From: Hemicordylus capensis
Lineage: Eukaryota > Chordata > Lepidosauria > Squamata > Cordylidae
DNA: 64,000 bases
Direction of reading: 5' to 3'
Assembly: GCF_027244095.1 (NCBI RefSeq)
Contig: NC_069662.1
Location: forward strand, 11,930,501 to 11,994,500
Below are positions 43,766-55,900 of the stretch, in pieces. A program made the translations under genes and the position numbers. The number at the start of each line of letters is the position of its first letter. The stretch's first letter is position 1. Below the pieces are notes generated by a model. The model saw only the letters and a program-made list of their open reading frames with translations, was not told where the DNA came from and ran no database searches.

Positions 43766-45386
43766 GACTGCACAAATCACACTTTGCCTGGTTCAGGTTT
43801 AACAGGAAACTCTGGTTTGCTACTGAATTGGAAGTGAAGGAAAATCCAAGTGCACAAAAAATGAGTAAGAAAAAAGGAATGAGACAGCTTATGAGTAGAG
43901 AACCTGTCTGTGTAGTGCCAGACTACGGTTTGGAATGATGTCTGAAGTGACCCTCTGGAATTGTTTGGTGCTCAGAGCTGATCAGAAGCTATTTTGTCAC
44001 TAGTCAGAAGCCAAGGGAAATCTGATGCAGATTCTAAATTTCCTGGGTTTCTGCAATGGTTCAAACTCAAATGCTATCAGTTTCAGAACAATCTTTTCTC
44101 ACCACTGCAGTAAGAGTCAGCGATCCTGTGAGGCCAACACCAGTCATGCATACTTGTGACACCAAACACTTCCAGACCTAGACACTCTTTTCCTGTGAGT
44201 CTTGATGCTCTCTCATTAGTTTCCTCACATTTCCTCTTTGAGTGTTCTGATTTTCACTTCCACCGCATCACCAACACCCTTAAAATACCCTGGAGTCTCA
44301 CTTCCCCAAGCTCCAATGGCTTACACAAGGTCCGGTTCATCATTCCATGACTCCCCTCTGTAAGTTTCCCCTAGCAGGGCAAAATGCAGCTTCAGAGGGT
44401 GGGTGATTTTCATCAGGAAAATGGCAATGGGACCCACCCACCCACCCGGGACCCAATCCAAACTGGGCTCTTCCATAGCTGTGTTTCCTAAAAATGCAAA
44501 ATGTTACAGTCATGGATCGCCATTGTCTCCTCTGCTCCGTGTTTGATACCTTTGTTGCTAGCTGGCATCAGGCTGTCTCCAGGGCTGTTACTCTCCTGAG
44601 ATCACTGACAGATAAAGAAAGATGAAGAAGACTAATGCTAGTGCAAGAGAAAAGAATAAGGTGAGGGAGAAAGAAAATGTGACCAATAATCTCAGAACTG
44701 TGGAACAAAAGTGTCCACTGTTCTGGTACAATCAGAATGGTGGCAATACTGAATTGCTCTGAATAGCATAATAGGGAATTTAGAACAAGAACCCAAGAGT
44801 CAAGACTCCCAGCCTTTTCTCCCCTTTAAACATGAATGTAAAACATAAAGTTTGTTCTGCTGGATTGTTTCAGCTAGTCCAACATTCTGTTTCCAACAGT
44901 GGACAGCTAGAGGCCTCTGAAAGCTCTCAAAGGTGATAGCCTACACCTGGTGTTCATTCCCAGCATCGTCTCCAAAATTCTCTTATTTTTCTAGGGTCAA
45001 AAGTTGGAGATCAGCAACTCTGGATCAGGGGAATTTTCGTCTAGGGCTCGCAGTTGGAGAAGTAAGATATAAAGTGGCAATATTACTTTCCCTCTTTGCA
45101 GTGGTGGAAACTTTACCTTCTCTCTTTGGGAAACTCCAGGAGGGGATGAATCCTCGCCCTGCAATGAACCAAGGAACACATCCAGACAATTTCAGAGGCT
45201 TTTGATTATGCCTTATGGGGAAGGGGTCACAGAGGCAGTTCCTAGGTCCCAGTTCAGTTCCTGTTGCCAAAGGAGATAATTGCTGACTCATAAAAACAAG
45301 GCTAGAACAGCTGGGTGCTTTCATAGGGATAAGGCTAGAACATCTAGTTCCTTTTGATTCCCTGCTTTATATGAGAAATATGGATA

Positions 45387-45853
45387 CAGGTGGCCCTTGT
45401 TATCAGTGGGGGTTCCTTTCTCACCTTCAACCGTGGATAACGAAACTGTGGATAACAAAACCATGAGTCAAAGGAAATGGGAGGATTAGGTTCCTGGAGG
45501 TTAAAAAAGGGCTTAAAAAGTGGGGATGGGGCAGAAATAAGAGCAATAAAGTACTGTACCACACTCTGCTGGTCTCCAGCTGTCCAGCAATGCCCCTCCC
45601 CGCAACCCAATTCCACTGATTTCCATGAAGAATCATGGGAAGATGTTTTAAACATTTTTAAAAAAATTTCCCTCTGTTCAGCAAAATCATGGCTGGAGAT
45701 GACATCAGAGGTCATTTTCGGCCACTCAGGAACCGCGGATAGGTGAATTTTCATTATTTCTAGAACTGCAGATAACGAGGCTGGGTCTCCATTGCCCAGC
45801 CACAGATATGAGAAACCATGGTAGCCGGGACCACGGATAATGAGGGCCACTTG
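45387..45853. mobile_element. Pogo/Tigger-like MITE with TA target
   Basis: CAGGTGGCCCTTGTTATC at the left and GATAATGAGGGCCACTTG at the right are near-perfect 18-bp inverted ends bounded by TA on each side. Inner GTGGATAACGAAAC and GCAGATAACGAGGC repeats fit Tigger-type elements. A 168-residue reverse ORF across it has no transposase features. Confidence 0.75.
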
Positions 45854-45924
45854 TACATGGTCAGAATCCAGAGAGGATCCTTAATACCATTACTGAAATA
45901 GTACAACCAGAAAACTCACAGTGG

Positions 45925-46095
45925 TGTTGTGTCTCCTTGAGCTGTTGCAGGGGAGTAATGGCAGGTGAGAGGGCATGCCCTCAACTCCTGACTGTAGGCT
46001 CCCAATTGGCATCTGGTGGGCCACTGTGCAAAACAGGATGCTGGAGTAGATGGGCCTTGGGCCTGATCCAGCAGGGCTGTTCTTATGTTCTTATG
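45925..46095 (+). mobile_element. CR1-type LINE 3' end
   Basis: GGCATCTGGTGGGCCACTGTG, GATGGGCCTTGGGCCTGATC and a TTCTTATGTTCTTATG tail. It is the forward equivalent of 6771-7115. Confidence 0.75.
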
Positions 46096-46409
46096 AGCTA
46101 CAATCAGCCAGCCATATGGATGTAAATGTAAATGCCCACTGCACCCAGTTCATAGGAGCTTGGTTAAGATTGTGCTGAGGTCTAATCCAAGGACACACAA
46201 CAAGGGATCCCAGTTCCAATTCTGGCCTTAAAATAGAACCAAAGTGGGACTCAATTTTGCAAATATTTTCATCTCCTGTGAAATGCATCCCCTCTTTTTG
46301 GAAAATGTTTGTGTGGGAGGGGGAAATGCACAGCTCTGTTGCCAAGGCAATACAGCCCATGCTCTCTCACCCCAATACAACAGTGAGATCATTCACACAA
46401 TCAAAAACT

Positions 46410-46772
46410 GGGGCTATTCTCACAATTGAAGAAAATTGGGCTAGCCTCTGCTAGCCCGATTTTCTTCAATCGTGAGAACCACTGGGCTTAGCTTTGAGCC
46501 TGGTGGTTCTAGAGCAGGTAACCCGCTCAAGAACCCCTGCCCTAAAACCAGGTTTGTGGAGCGAGTGCTCTGCAAACCTGGTTTTGAAGATCATGAGTAG
46601 CTGCGGCACAGCTTCACGCCACACCTACTCATGAGGAGACCCCCACAGGGGAGGCGAAAAGCCGGCTCCCGGCTCTGGGGGTCTCACCGGAGGTCTCACC
46701 GGAGGTCTCCTTAGCCCACTCTCCTTGCAAACCCACTAGAGGCTCTTCTCACCGATCATGAGAAGAGCCTCA
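46410..46772. mobile_element. GC-rich palindromic MITE, GGCTATTCTCA family
   Basis: GGGGCTATTCTCACAATTG at the left and ATCATGAGAAGAGCCTC at the right. Several internal hairpins, e.g. CAAACCTGGTTTTGAAG against AAAACCAGGTTTGTG, and a direct repeat GGTCTCACCGGAGGTCTC. A relative lies at 60275-60767. Confidence 0.65.
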
Positions 46773-47157
46773 GAGTCTCCTAGACTCCAAAACCCACACA
46801 CTCAGCTCTATACTTCCTTAGCCCTAAGCCTGCATAACAAGAACAAGACTAAACTTAAGCCATGCAGTGCAGCTGAGAAATGAACCTGCCCACACAGCAT
46901 GGCAGGATGGGGAGTATCCACCTGGTTGCCTGGGCAACAGGGATGCAATTCCTCTTCCTTTCGGGTTCAGAACAATGGGTGGAATTCGGGGTCAGAACAA
47001 TGAGTACAATTCGAGACATCACCACTGAGTGGCCATGTCTCATAGCTAAATCTGATCGGCTGTGCAGTGCTCTCATGTGCTATTTTGTTTAAATGCAGTG
47101 CAAATATATAGTACGAGAAGTAAACTGGAAGGAGCCAACCTAGGGATCATTCACAAG
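46773..47157. other. Unassigned DNA
   Basis: No gene or bounded repeat recognised. Confidence 0.4.
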
Positions 47158-47400
47158 TAGGCTGGTTCTCATGACCAGCAATAGGGAAGGACAAGCTGTG
47201 CATGGTCCTGTTTTGTCTTTGTGTGCTCATAAAAAGCAAGGCAGGAGAAGGGATAATGTACAAGGCTTGCAGTAGGCAGGATGGGTTTTCCTCCTACCTC
47301 ATTAAACATCTATCCTACTGGGTGCGATGGAGCTCTCCTTCCCAACAGGAGCCTCACACATGATCATTTTCCCCACCTCCTATCTTGCTTTTAATGAGCA
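47158..47400. mobile_element. Probable MITE, GGCTGGTTCTCATGA end
   Basis: GTAGGCTGGTTCTCATGACC resembles the left end of the element at 60865. Inside, ACATGATCATTTTCCCCACC and CCTACTGGGTG are shared with 61868-62220. The right end is unclear. Confidence 0.4.
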
Positions 47401-47786
47401 TCCAATCATCAAATGAGAGTGTGGACAGCTTCCAAAGCTGTCTGTTTGACCTATGCAAAAACCATGGTGTGAACTAGTCTACTGAATCCTAATGGCTGCT
47501 GTGTAGGGAAAGTAGTGCAGAGACAATCTTGGAGCAGACATGAATACATGTCAAAAGATCTTGGCCGTCAATTATTATGACACCCAGCACCAGATTAATG
47601 TTGGCCAGAGACTGAGTGGCTGATATCCTGATGAATGCTGCGTGCATGCTTCTAACATACCCGGAACATGTCTCTGCATTCACAGACACTTCTGGAGTGG
47701 AGGCAGTGCTTCAAATTTATTTGAATTATATGAACAAGCACCCCTGCTTTTGAAGTGCAGGAACTGGTGAAAGGACTAGCACTGCA

Positions 47787-48153
47787 TAGGGGTGTGCATG
47801 AACCCCCCCTCCCCAGTTTGGTTCGGTCCAGTGGGGTTCACAGATTTTTATATATATATATATATATGGGGAGGGTCCGAGGAGGTTCCCCCTCCCCCTG
47901 CCAGCCTCCCATTATGCCTATACTAGCCAGCCGGCCGGTTCTTCGGCCCATTCAGGCCTTCCCCTTTCAGCATAGTGGCCATTTTGGAGGCTGCTGTGCC
48001 TGCACATTTGGCTTCTGCGTGACCCAGAGGCCATTTTTTTAAAAATGTCCACAAACCCCACAACAGGGGGTGGTTCGGTTCAACCCAGAATGGTCAAACC
48101 AAACCTGTTTGACGTCAAACACGTTTGACGTCAAACCTATTTCCACATCCCTA
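47787..48153. mobile_element. hAT-type MITE with perfect 8-bp duplication
   Basis: TAGGGGTGTGCATGAACC at the left and TTTCCACATCCCTA at the right. GCACTGCA precedes it (47779-47786) and follows it (48154-48161). It includes a (TA)n run near 47850-47868 and a TTTGACGTCAAAC palindrome repeated near 48110-48138. Confidence 0.88.
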
Positions 48154-48689
48154 GCACTGCATACTGTCTGATGCCAGAAACAGATCCAAAGCATTAGTCA
48201 GGATGCCAGTCACTGAATTCCTGGGAAATGTTTGTTTGGTGCACAGGAACATAATTGGATGTATATTCCTCTCATATAGGCAACACTGACCAGAATCCAA
48301 AAAGTTGTTTCTATGCCTATTTAGTGGCTTGCACAAGTGAAGTAAAATGTTGACATTTTTCCTATGAGAGCAACCACCCTGCCTCATCCATGCTGAATCA
48401 GAAATTATTTGTGAAATTCCATTGTGTTTTTACAGTATTGTCCTCAAGAGGCATATTGTTTTACAAAATGAAAGAGAGAGGTACTTCAAACTTTTATTAC
48501 AACAAATGCCCGATTCTTCTTTTTTGAAACATGTATACATTATTTTGCTTCCTCATTTTATCCACACAGCACTTCTGCGAGTTCACATAGATGAGGGATT
48601 TTGAACGGACCTGAGTCACCAAGTGAGTTTAATAGCTGAGCAGATATTTGAATGTGGTTTTCTCTGGTGCTGGTCCAACATACTAGGGG

Positions 48690-49018
48690 AGTTCACATGA
48701 TCGGTACTTGAGTAACTGGTGTGTCGTACCCAAATTTAGGAACTGCACCTGTTTACTCATCATGTGTGAATGAAAAACAAGGTAGGAAAAGGGGGGAGCA
48801 GCAGCTGTGTAGGCGGGTTCTGTCCTAACCAGCAGCTATGCCCACCTTTTAAATGAGTTTGGAGGGGAAACCATCCAACCCAGCTGCTGCGTATGAGCCA
48901 ATCATCTCCCCCAAAGACCTTGTTTTTCAGTCACATATAACTGGTAAATGGAAGTGTGTTCAGCTGCTGAACTTGGGTAGGATGCATCCCTACCCAAGTA
49001 CCAATCATGTGAACCACC
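48690..49018. mobile_element. Palindromic MITE, GTTCACATGATCGG ends
   Basis: GTTCACATGATCGGTACTTG and CAAGTACCAATCATGTGAAC are inverted over 20 bp with two mismatches. AGCAGCTGTGTAGG and CCCAGCTGCTGCG make inner arms. Confidence 0.75.
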
Positions 49019-49198
49019 CTACTAATTATTACACCAGATTGGCTCTCCACTTTATCCTGTGAGGTTATGAGCTGTGTGTATGAGGACACAAATGGTGCAT
49101 GTGCGTTAGTGTATATTTCAAAGAACAACTTCTGGCATAGTGGTCATTTATAAATGCATCATAGAACAAATGCCTAGATAACTTTGTACCTTCCACTA

Positions 49199-49750
49199 GG
49201 GTTGTGTGAAGCAGCTCAGCCTTGAGTCAGTTTGACATTGAACCAGCCAGGCTCAGTTCAGCTCGAGGTCGAACCAACCCCCCGTTCCCAGACCAGCTCG
49301 GGACCAGTTCGGGATTCGACATGAAAATGTTTTCTCTCTGGCAGCCTTGATGCTGCCACACCATGACTTGGCCACACAAATGACCAGTGCATATGTACAG
49401 TGGCCTCCAAAATGGGCACCACCAGAGCAGAAAGGGCTGAAACAGAATGGGCTGAAACAGCCCCAGAACAGGTCAAAACGGCTCTTTTAAGACCAGGGGA
49501 GGTCGGTGGGGGGAGGTGGACCTGGCAGAGACCACCCCCAGTGGCCGTGGCAGCACCGCCAAGGTTGCCGGAGGTGGTATGTCCGGGGTGGAGAAATCAA
49601 CCCCCCTCTCAAGCCGGGCCTGAACTGTTTCGGACTCAAACCAGACCATGACCTGGCTCAACATGCAAAAAACTGGACCTAGCCCAGTTTGACTCAAGTC
49701 CAGCTTGACTTGAACCGAACTGGATTTTCCAGTTTTGTATTCACCTCTCA
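49199..49750. mobile_element. hAT-type MITE, TAGGGATGTGCA family, aged
   Basis: Starts TAGGGTTGTGTGAAGC, ends near TTGTATTCACCTCTC, with GAACCAGCC-type palindromes inside. Target duplication is no longer clear (ACCTTCCA / ACCTTTGC). It lies just 3' of the OR at 49845. Confidence 0.6.
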
Positions 49751-49844
49751 CCTTTGCAGACACTGAAAAATCAAGAGACATCTGGGATAAAGTAATAGAC
49801 ATCACTTTTAAGGTAAAGAATTCAGATTTTATTCCCCTTCATAA

Positions 49845-50768
49845 TCAGAGGAAAGAAAGAAACCTGTTCTTCAACCGTCTCATAGCCTCCTTCATTTCTT
49901 GATTCCTTAGAGTGTATATGATAGGATTGAGTGCAGGGGTGACCATTGTATAGAAGAGAGAGGCCATCTTTTCTACACTGGAACCAAAGAAGGGTATAAG
50001 ATACACAATTAGACAGGGTACATAAAAGAGGCTGACCACTGTCAAGTGAGCACTGCAGGTGGACAAAGCCTTTCCTCCACTCTCCTTGAAGCGGCCTTGA
50101 AGTGAAGTCAGGAGGACACCATATGATACTAATAACACAATGAAGCAGACAAGTGAGAGCAGGCCACTATTGGCCACCATCAGCATCTCAGTGACATAGG
50201 TATCGGTACAAGCCAGTTTAGTCACCTGTGGGACATCACAAAAGAAGTTGTCCAGTTTGTTTGGTCCACAGAATGGGAGATAGAGGATGAGGACCAGCTG
50301 GGTGGCAGAGTGGATGAAGCCTCCAGCCCAACAGGAAATGAGGAATTTGATGCAGCGTGGGCGGTTCATTGTGGTAGTGTAGGTGAGAGGGTGGCAGATG
50401 GCCATGTAGCGATCGTAGGCCATGAGGGTGAGGAGAAACATCTCTGAACCACCAAAAAAGTGGAGGAAGAAGAGCTGAGCCATACAACCCCCAAATGAAA
50501 TGGTCCTGCCACAGCTCAATAGGTCCACCACCATCTTGGGGATAGTCACTGAACCTAAGGAAGTATCAATAATGGATAAGCTGGTCAGGAAAAAGTACAT
50601 GGGGGACTGGAGGAGACGGGGCTCTCTGTATACCGTCACCACAATGAGGATGTTGCCCAAAAGGATTACGGTGTAGCAGGCCAGGATCAATACAAGAAGA
50701 GGCAACTGTGTGGGTCGTGAATGGGAAAGACCCAGGAGGACGAACTCAGTGACTGTGGATACATTCAT
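49845..50768 (-). CDS. Olfactory receptor, family 4-like, intact
   Basis: A 307-residue odorant receptor starting MNVSTVTEFVLLGLS, with an N2 sequon. An in-frame ATG at 50798 lies beyond the acceptor CTCCACCAAG that ends at 50783, so the internal ATG 14 nt after it is chosen. Motifs: [68 protein letters not shown] and NPIIYTLRN. Its helix 1-3 segment is almost identical to that of the OR at 38424. No break was seen. The flanks show it sits in the second unit of the reverse array, and a hAT MITE lies 0.85 kb upstream. Confidence 0.95.
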   Translation of the reverse strand: MNVSTVTEFVLLGLSHSRPTQLPLLVLILACYTVILLGNILIVVTVYREPRLLQSPMYFFLTSLSIIDTSLGSVTIPKMVVDLLSCGRTISFGGCMAQLFFLHFFGGSEMFLLTLMAYDRYMAICHPLTYTTTMNRPRCIKFLISCWAGGFIHSATQLVLILYLPFCGPNKLDNFFCDVPQVTKLACTDTYVTEMLMVANSGLLSLVCFIVLLVSYGVLLTSLQGRFKESGGKALSTCSAHLTVVSLFYVPCLIVYLIPFFGSSVEKMASLFYTMVTPALNPIIYTLRNQEMKEAMRRLKNRFLSFL

Positions 50769-50798
50769 GGAGATGACTGGACCTTGGTGGAGAGACAA

Positions 50799-51105
50799 TG
50801 GTTGTTAGATTTGGCACTTACTAGCCAAGAACAACACAGGAACAAGAAGTGAACTCATATTATTCTGTTGTCAAAGGACAGAGAATGTTGAAATGTAACT
50901 ATTAGTATGGAATACCATTAACTGTACTGACTCAGTCATATGATAGATTCTCAAGCTTCCACAATATGTAACTTATATGTAAGTGACTCTGTGTAGGGGG
51001 ACCTTCGACAATGATGTCAACAAAAAGAGTGTGAATATTTTTTGGCAACCTGGCAATGACAAAATAAATCAAGAAAGGCACAAGGTAAAATGTGAGACAT
51101 AGAGG
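50799..51105. other. Upstream flank of the OR at 49845
   Basis: Likely intron and 5' region. No promoter element could be singled out. Confidence 0.4.
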
Positions 51106-51107
51106 TC

Positions 51108-51382
51108 ATTAACACAATCAAAAACTATGTTCTACCCGGGTTTGGGAGCTGTGTGTGCTCTCAGTTTTTGGTTATGTGGAAGCAAGGTAGGAGGAAAACC
51201 TGGGTAGAAGTGATTGTGGGAAAGCAAGGTAGGAGGAAAAACTACCCAGGTATTCCTTCCTTCCACACAATCACTTCTACGCAGGTTTTCCTCCTACCTT
51301 GCTTCCACATAACCAAAAAATGAGAGCACACACAGCTCCCAAACCTGGGTAGAACATAGTTTTTGATTGTGTGAATGACCTA
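51108..51382. mobile_element. Fold-back (near-perfect palindrome) MITE
   Basis: GGTCATTAACACAATCAAAA at the left and TTTTGATTGTGTGAATGACC at the right. Most of the 275 bp is self-complementary, e.g. GAAGCAAGGTAGGAGGAAAA against TTTTCCTCCTACCTTGCTTC. A GTGATTGTGGGAAAGC stretch lies near the centre. Transcribed, it would make one long hairpin. Confidence 0.8.
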
Positions 51383-51616
51383 ATAGGCTATCAGTGGCTC
51401 TTACTGACGACAGCTTTATTGAACCTCCATATTCAGATCAGTATGCCTTTGTATAGCTGTCACTGGAAAATTTTGGCTGAGATGGGTGATTGCCCTCAAA
51501 CCCTGCTGTGGGCTTCTTGGAGGCACCTGATTGGTCTCTGAGGGAAAGCAAGATTCTGGACAAGATGGACCTTAAGTCTGTTCCAGCAGGGCTCTGCTTG
51601 TGTTCTTAGTAACTTC

Positions 51617-52303
51617 TAGGGATGTGCAAAGCGGCTCAATGTTAAACGGGTTTGAAATCGAGCAGGTTCTGTTCGACGGCTTGATGTTGAACCAAACCAC
51701 CCCGTTTGGTCCGGCCTGGGACCGAACCGGGGGGTTGGCGATTTTTTAAAAAGATTTTTTGTTTAATTACCTTTACCCCTTTGAGGAAGGTCCTCGAGGT
51801 GGCGAGGGGGTCCACGGAGGTTCCCCCTCCCCCCGCCAGCCTCCGTTATCACCCCCTCCGGCTGGTTCGGACGGTTCGCCTGCGTAGATCGGCGTTGTGG
51901 CCATTTTGGATGCCCCCATGCATGTGCAAATGGCCTCGGCGAGGCCTGGCATGACCAAGGGCCTCACTGAGGCCATCTGCACATGCGTGACGGAGTCCGA
52001 AATGGCGCTGCACCGAACTACAGAGGCCCGAACGGGCCAAAGAACCAGCCAACCGGCCAGAGTGGGTGATAACAGAGGCTGGCGAGGGGAGGGGGAACCT
52101 CCACAGACCTGCCCCCCCACTGCCTCGAGGACCTTTCCTAAAGGGGTAAAAGTAAAAATAAAATTTTGTGAAACTGCCCCCCCCCGACTGAACCAAACCG
52201 GGGGGGGGGGTCAAGGGGGTGCCAGACCGAACTGGTCCGGTCAGGTTCAGGTCCAGTCCAGACTCGAACCAAACCGGGCCAGCCGGTTCCATGCACATCC
52301 CTA
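51617..52303. mobile_element. hAT-type fold-back MITE with perfect 8-bp duplication
   Basis: TAGGGATGTGCAAAGCGGC at the left, GGTTCCATGCACATCCCTA at the right. GTAACTTC lies on both sides (51609-51616, 52304-52311). The arms continue to match inwards (GGAGGTTCCCCCTCCCC against GGGGAGGGGGAACCTCC), so nearly the whole 687 bp folds back. The strongest reference copy of the family in the window, with no transposase. Confidence 0.92.
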
Positions 52304-52559
52304 GTAACTTCCCGACTACTTTACAAATCCATGCGGCGTAAGAAGGTCTCAGAATTTCTTCATAATTTAGTGCAAGTGTGGACACTGTTGTTGTGCAGAC
52401 TACTTTTTGTAAGAAGTTTACAAGGACCCCCATGGTCCACTTATGTCTTTTAAATTTGCTTAACAAGCATGCACAATGAGTTTCTCTTTGCACTTATGTA
52501 TTAAAGTCATCTTGGGTATTAAATCTTGCTTTAAAATGCAAAAGAGAGTGCCTTGGGAG

Positions 52560-52740
52560 GTACTGCCGTTGAGTGCTAGAGCACACACTCGGTATGCATA
52601 AATTCCCTGGGTCAGTCCCTAGCATCTCCATGTAGTTCTAAGCATGACCTCTGCCTGAAACTTGGAAACCGTTCATGGAAGATAATATTGATGTAGGCAG
52701 CCAAATTGTGTGACTTAGGAGGGACGCCTTCCTATGCTGT
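52560..52740 (+). repeat. tRNA-derived SINE (third family), aged
   Basis: TGCTAGAGCACACACTCGGT and GACCTCTGCCTGAAACTTGG match a SINE at the corresponding place (59288) upstream of the next OR, so it predates that duplication. Confidence 0.6.
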
Positions 52741-52999
52741 GCTAGATCAAAACAAAGTATTCCCTAGCCCAGCTTCCATTGCAAGAATCTCAGCACCTGC
52801 TGATCCAGCAGAAACTGGACAATAGTCAAGAAGCTTTTGTATCCTGAAATGGCTAGATATATCTGTATCCCTCCCTTCCTCCAAAAATCTCAGGGCAGTA
52901 TAGGCCATCCATTGACTCCATGGTTGAGCAATGACATTCTAGTTCATTGTGGGGGAAAGGAACAGGGGTTTGAACCTATATTTCCCTGATCATTGTCCA

Positions 53000-55900
53000 A
53001 TATGTGGCCACTGTACAACACTGGATCTCGAATGAAGCTGCAAAGGGGTGCAGATTTCATAGAAGCAGCAGACATTAGCCAATTTCCCATTACTTCCCCA
53101 CTACTCTTATCACATCTTCAGCCCCCCAAAGCTGCATTTTAATGGATAAAATATTTAAAAATCAGCTCACTTGTATGGTTTCTGAGGACTGATTTGCAGC
53201 CTTTAAGTTCCTGGAGTTTCTTACCCAATATTTTGCTCAACCTTGAGTATCTATTCAGCTTAGGAGACTCAACATGTTTACTAACATATGCACCAAGAGC
53301 TAAATTCTGAGAATCATGTGAAATGTCCTTACAGTTTCTGTATGTTTAGGGCTGTGTATAATTTCTCCTTTTAAAAAGAATCAAAATTCTTGTCCTCATT
53401 CTCCTGGCTATACTTATACTGTTAATTCTCATCGATTTACTTATTTTATTGCATTGATTTGCTTTATTCTGCTTCTGTCTCATGTAGAGGAACAAGGAGT
53501 TGTTCAGGACACTGAAGTCCTTCCTTCTCATCATGGGAAAGTCTGCAAAGCTGGGATCTCTTAACTTTAGATCTTGGCTAATATCAAGAATTGGCTGCAG
53601 TAAGCCAGGATCACTTGGTTTTCATATCATGACAGATACTGGCTGCATTCAAACATAACACAGAACTACAGGTCCAATGGACTGGCGGTTCCACTCCCCA
53701 CCCCCCACCCCCATTCTCCTGTCCAAATTCTGACATCACATACAGCACTCTCTCTGCAGTCAGTGAATGCAGAGAGGAGGGGGAACTGGCTGTGCAAGCT
53801 TCCTCCTTACAGGAAGGACAGCCCACACAGCCAATCATGGCCAGAGTTGAAGGGGATTCAGCCTGTGGTTCCAAATTTGGATGCAATGCAGGATACATCT
53901 AACCTCGAGTTGTGGCAATAAAACTCACAACAACCCAAGGGTTAAGACTGGAGTTAAAAAAAACAGAACCTCAGGTCAGTTGTCACACAGAACCGGAGTT
54001 GTACACATTCATATATAATGGTAGGACAACCTCTGGCCCCTTCAACTCCAGTTCCATGTTATGTGCAAATGCGGCCACTGTCTCATTCTAAGCCAGGATT
54101 GGAAGGATAGTTTCTACCCTCACATGTAGAGGAGATGTGGGAGTGCACAAGCCTGAAAATTCAATCCTGACTTAGTACACAATCCATGAAAGGTTAACTC
54201 ACAGATTCTCAGTTATGCATCTATGTATAAATCACAGATATTCCATGAGGCTTTTGGCTACAACTTCCAGATGTAATAATGTGTAATCCAATTTTCTCAC
54301 TCACCTTGCTTTCCCTGTCTCTCCTTCCCCTCCCTTCCCCCTCCTGTGTTGCTTTCCATGCTGTTAACATTTAGATTGTAAGTTCCTTGGGGAAACAGAC
54401 CTATCTGTTTCCTGTGAAACTCCATGAAACACCCAGGCTGTGTGGCCCTGTGGCTGCAGAATTCTCTTCCTAGGAAGGCTCACTTGATATTGCACCTGCT
54501 CTCATTCCAGCATTATGTGAGAATGTCTTAATTCACACAGTCCTTTGACTGACTGAGATCCTTTTTTACCTGAAATTGTGCATGTTCCATTCAGAGATTG
54601 AGCATGTGCTTATCTTTTTGAAAACTGCATGCTGCTCTGAGGCTCTGAAGACTGAAGAGAAGGATGAATCCTATTTTTAATCAACAATTAATAAAATGCT
54701 CACATACCAATGTATGTGGGTGCTTTCTTTTATTTACTGTAGTTTCTAACTGCCCCTAAAATTCTATCAGATTCCTGGGTGATTCTTATAGCAGCCACTA
54801 ACATAAACACAATCAAAGGACCACAAACAGATCACAAATCAGCACCACAAAGAGATCACAAATGCTGCAATGCTAAAAAATTCATTATTATTATTTTTAC
54901 AGCCATGGGAATCTGCCTAAGCATTGAAATACATTAGCAAAAAAGTATCCAACCATAATTCCTCACCATCAGGTCCTTGTGTTGCTTTGCACAAGGGCTG
55001 GGATTGGTGACTCACTGTTTCTCTGCCTGTTCTGTCTCTCAGGATTCTTGTATGTAATAATAAAGCACTTTGCACTCTGGAAAATGTTACAGAAATTAAA
55101 AACAATGCAATTGTCACAATAGCAACTGAACATCCCAGTAAGTTGTAAGCAGAATTTTGATTTGTTCATTGGTTAAATTATCATGGCCAAATTATTCTAT
55201 GAATAATTCAAAGAAGTTGTCCATATTTATTGTTGCAAAGGTGTGTATACCTTCTCTACTCTACTCTACTCCTTCTCCTTTCCTTCTCCTCTTTTCCTTT
55301 TCCTTTTCCTCAGCCTCTCCTTCTTTGCTCACTTCCCCCCAAACAGCACAGATTGCAAAGTCTGCCTTAGCATGGAAAGGTTGGGCTGGGGGGGGGACAG
55401 GTAGGGGAAGGGATAAAAAACTGTGGGAAATGTTTGTAAACAACATAATGCAAAAAGAAATGTAAATAAAATATATTTATATCATGGACATTTCTTCTGC
55501 TGAGTTTAGGCCCTGAAAAATACCAGCAAAGTTGGTTAAATATATATATATATCCCACACTGGAACAGGACATGCTTTAATATTTTTAAGGCGTCTATAG
55601 GGGGGAAAGCATTATTTAAAAGCACAAATTCTGTAGTCTAAAGAAAACAGACCACCCACAATGCACAAAGAGCAAAAGGCACATGGGAACTCCCTGCTCC
55701 CTCATACTGTGGTCCCAATCCAAACTGGGCTACCCCACAGCTGCTTTTTCAAAAATTCAAAAAGTCAGGAGTTCCAACCATGGATCTCTATCACCTCATC
55801 AAGCTTGGATCTCTGCTCAGTGTTCGATATCTTTCTTGTTAACTAGCATCAGTCTGCCTCCTGGGCTGTTGAGATCACACTATAAGTATATGGAAAGATG

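Larger units (their letters stand above)
41166..45380. repeat. OR-unit flank duplicated at 53000-56640
   Basis: Long collinear but diverged similarity: CATATGCACCAAGAG, GGGCTGTGTATAATTT, TTGATTTGCTTTATTCT, GACCTATCTGTTTCC, AATTGTGCATG/AGTTGTATATG, GATTCTTGT, AAAGCACTTTGCACTC and ACACCTGGTGTTCAT occur in order in both. No gene is seen on either strand. A shorter third copy spans about 59760-61480. Confidence 0.65.

Noticed and set aside
45344-45850. 168-residue reverse ORF
   Set aside because: It coincides with a Tigger-like MITE and shows no transposase or other family motif.
51849-52493. 214-residue reverse ORF
   Set aside because: It crosses a hAT fold-back MITE and its flank, with no domain features.
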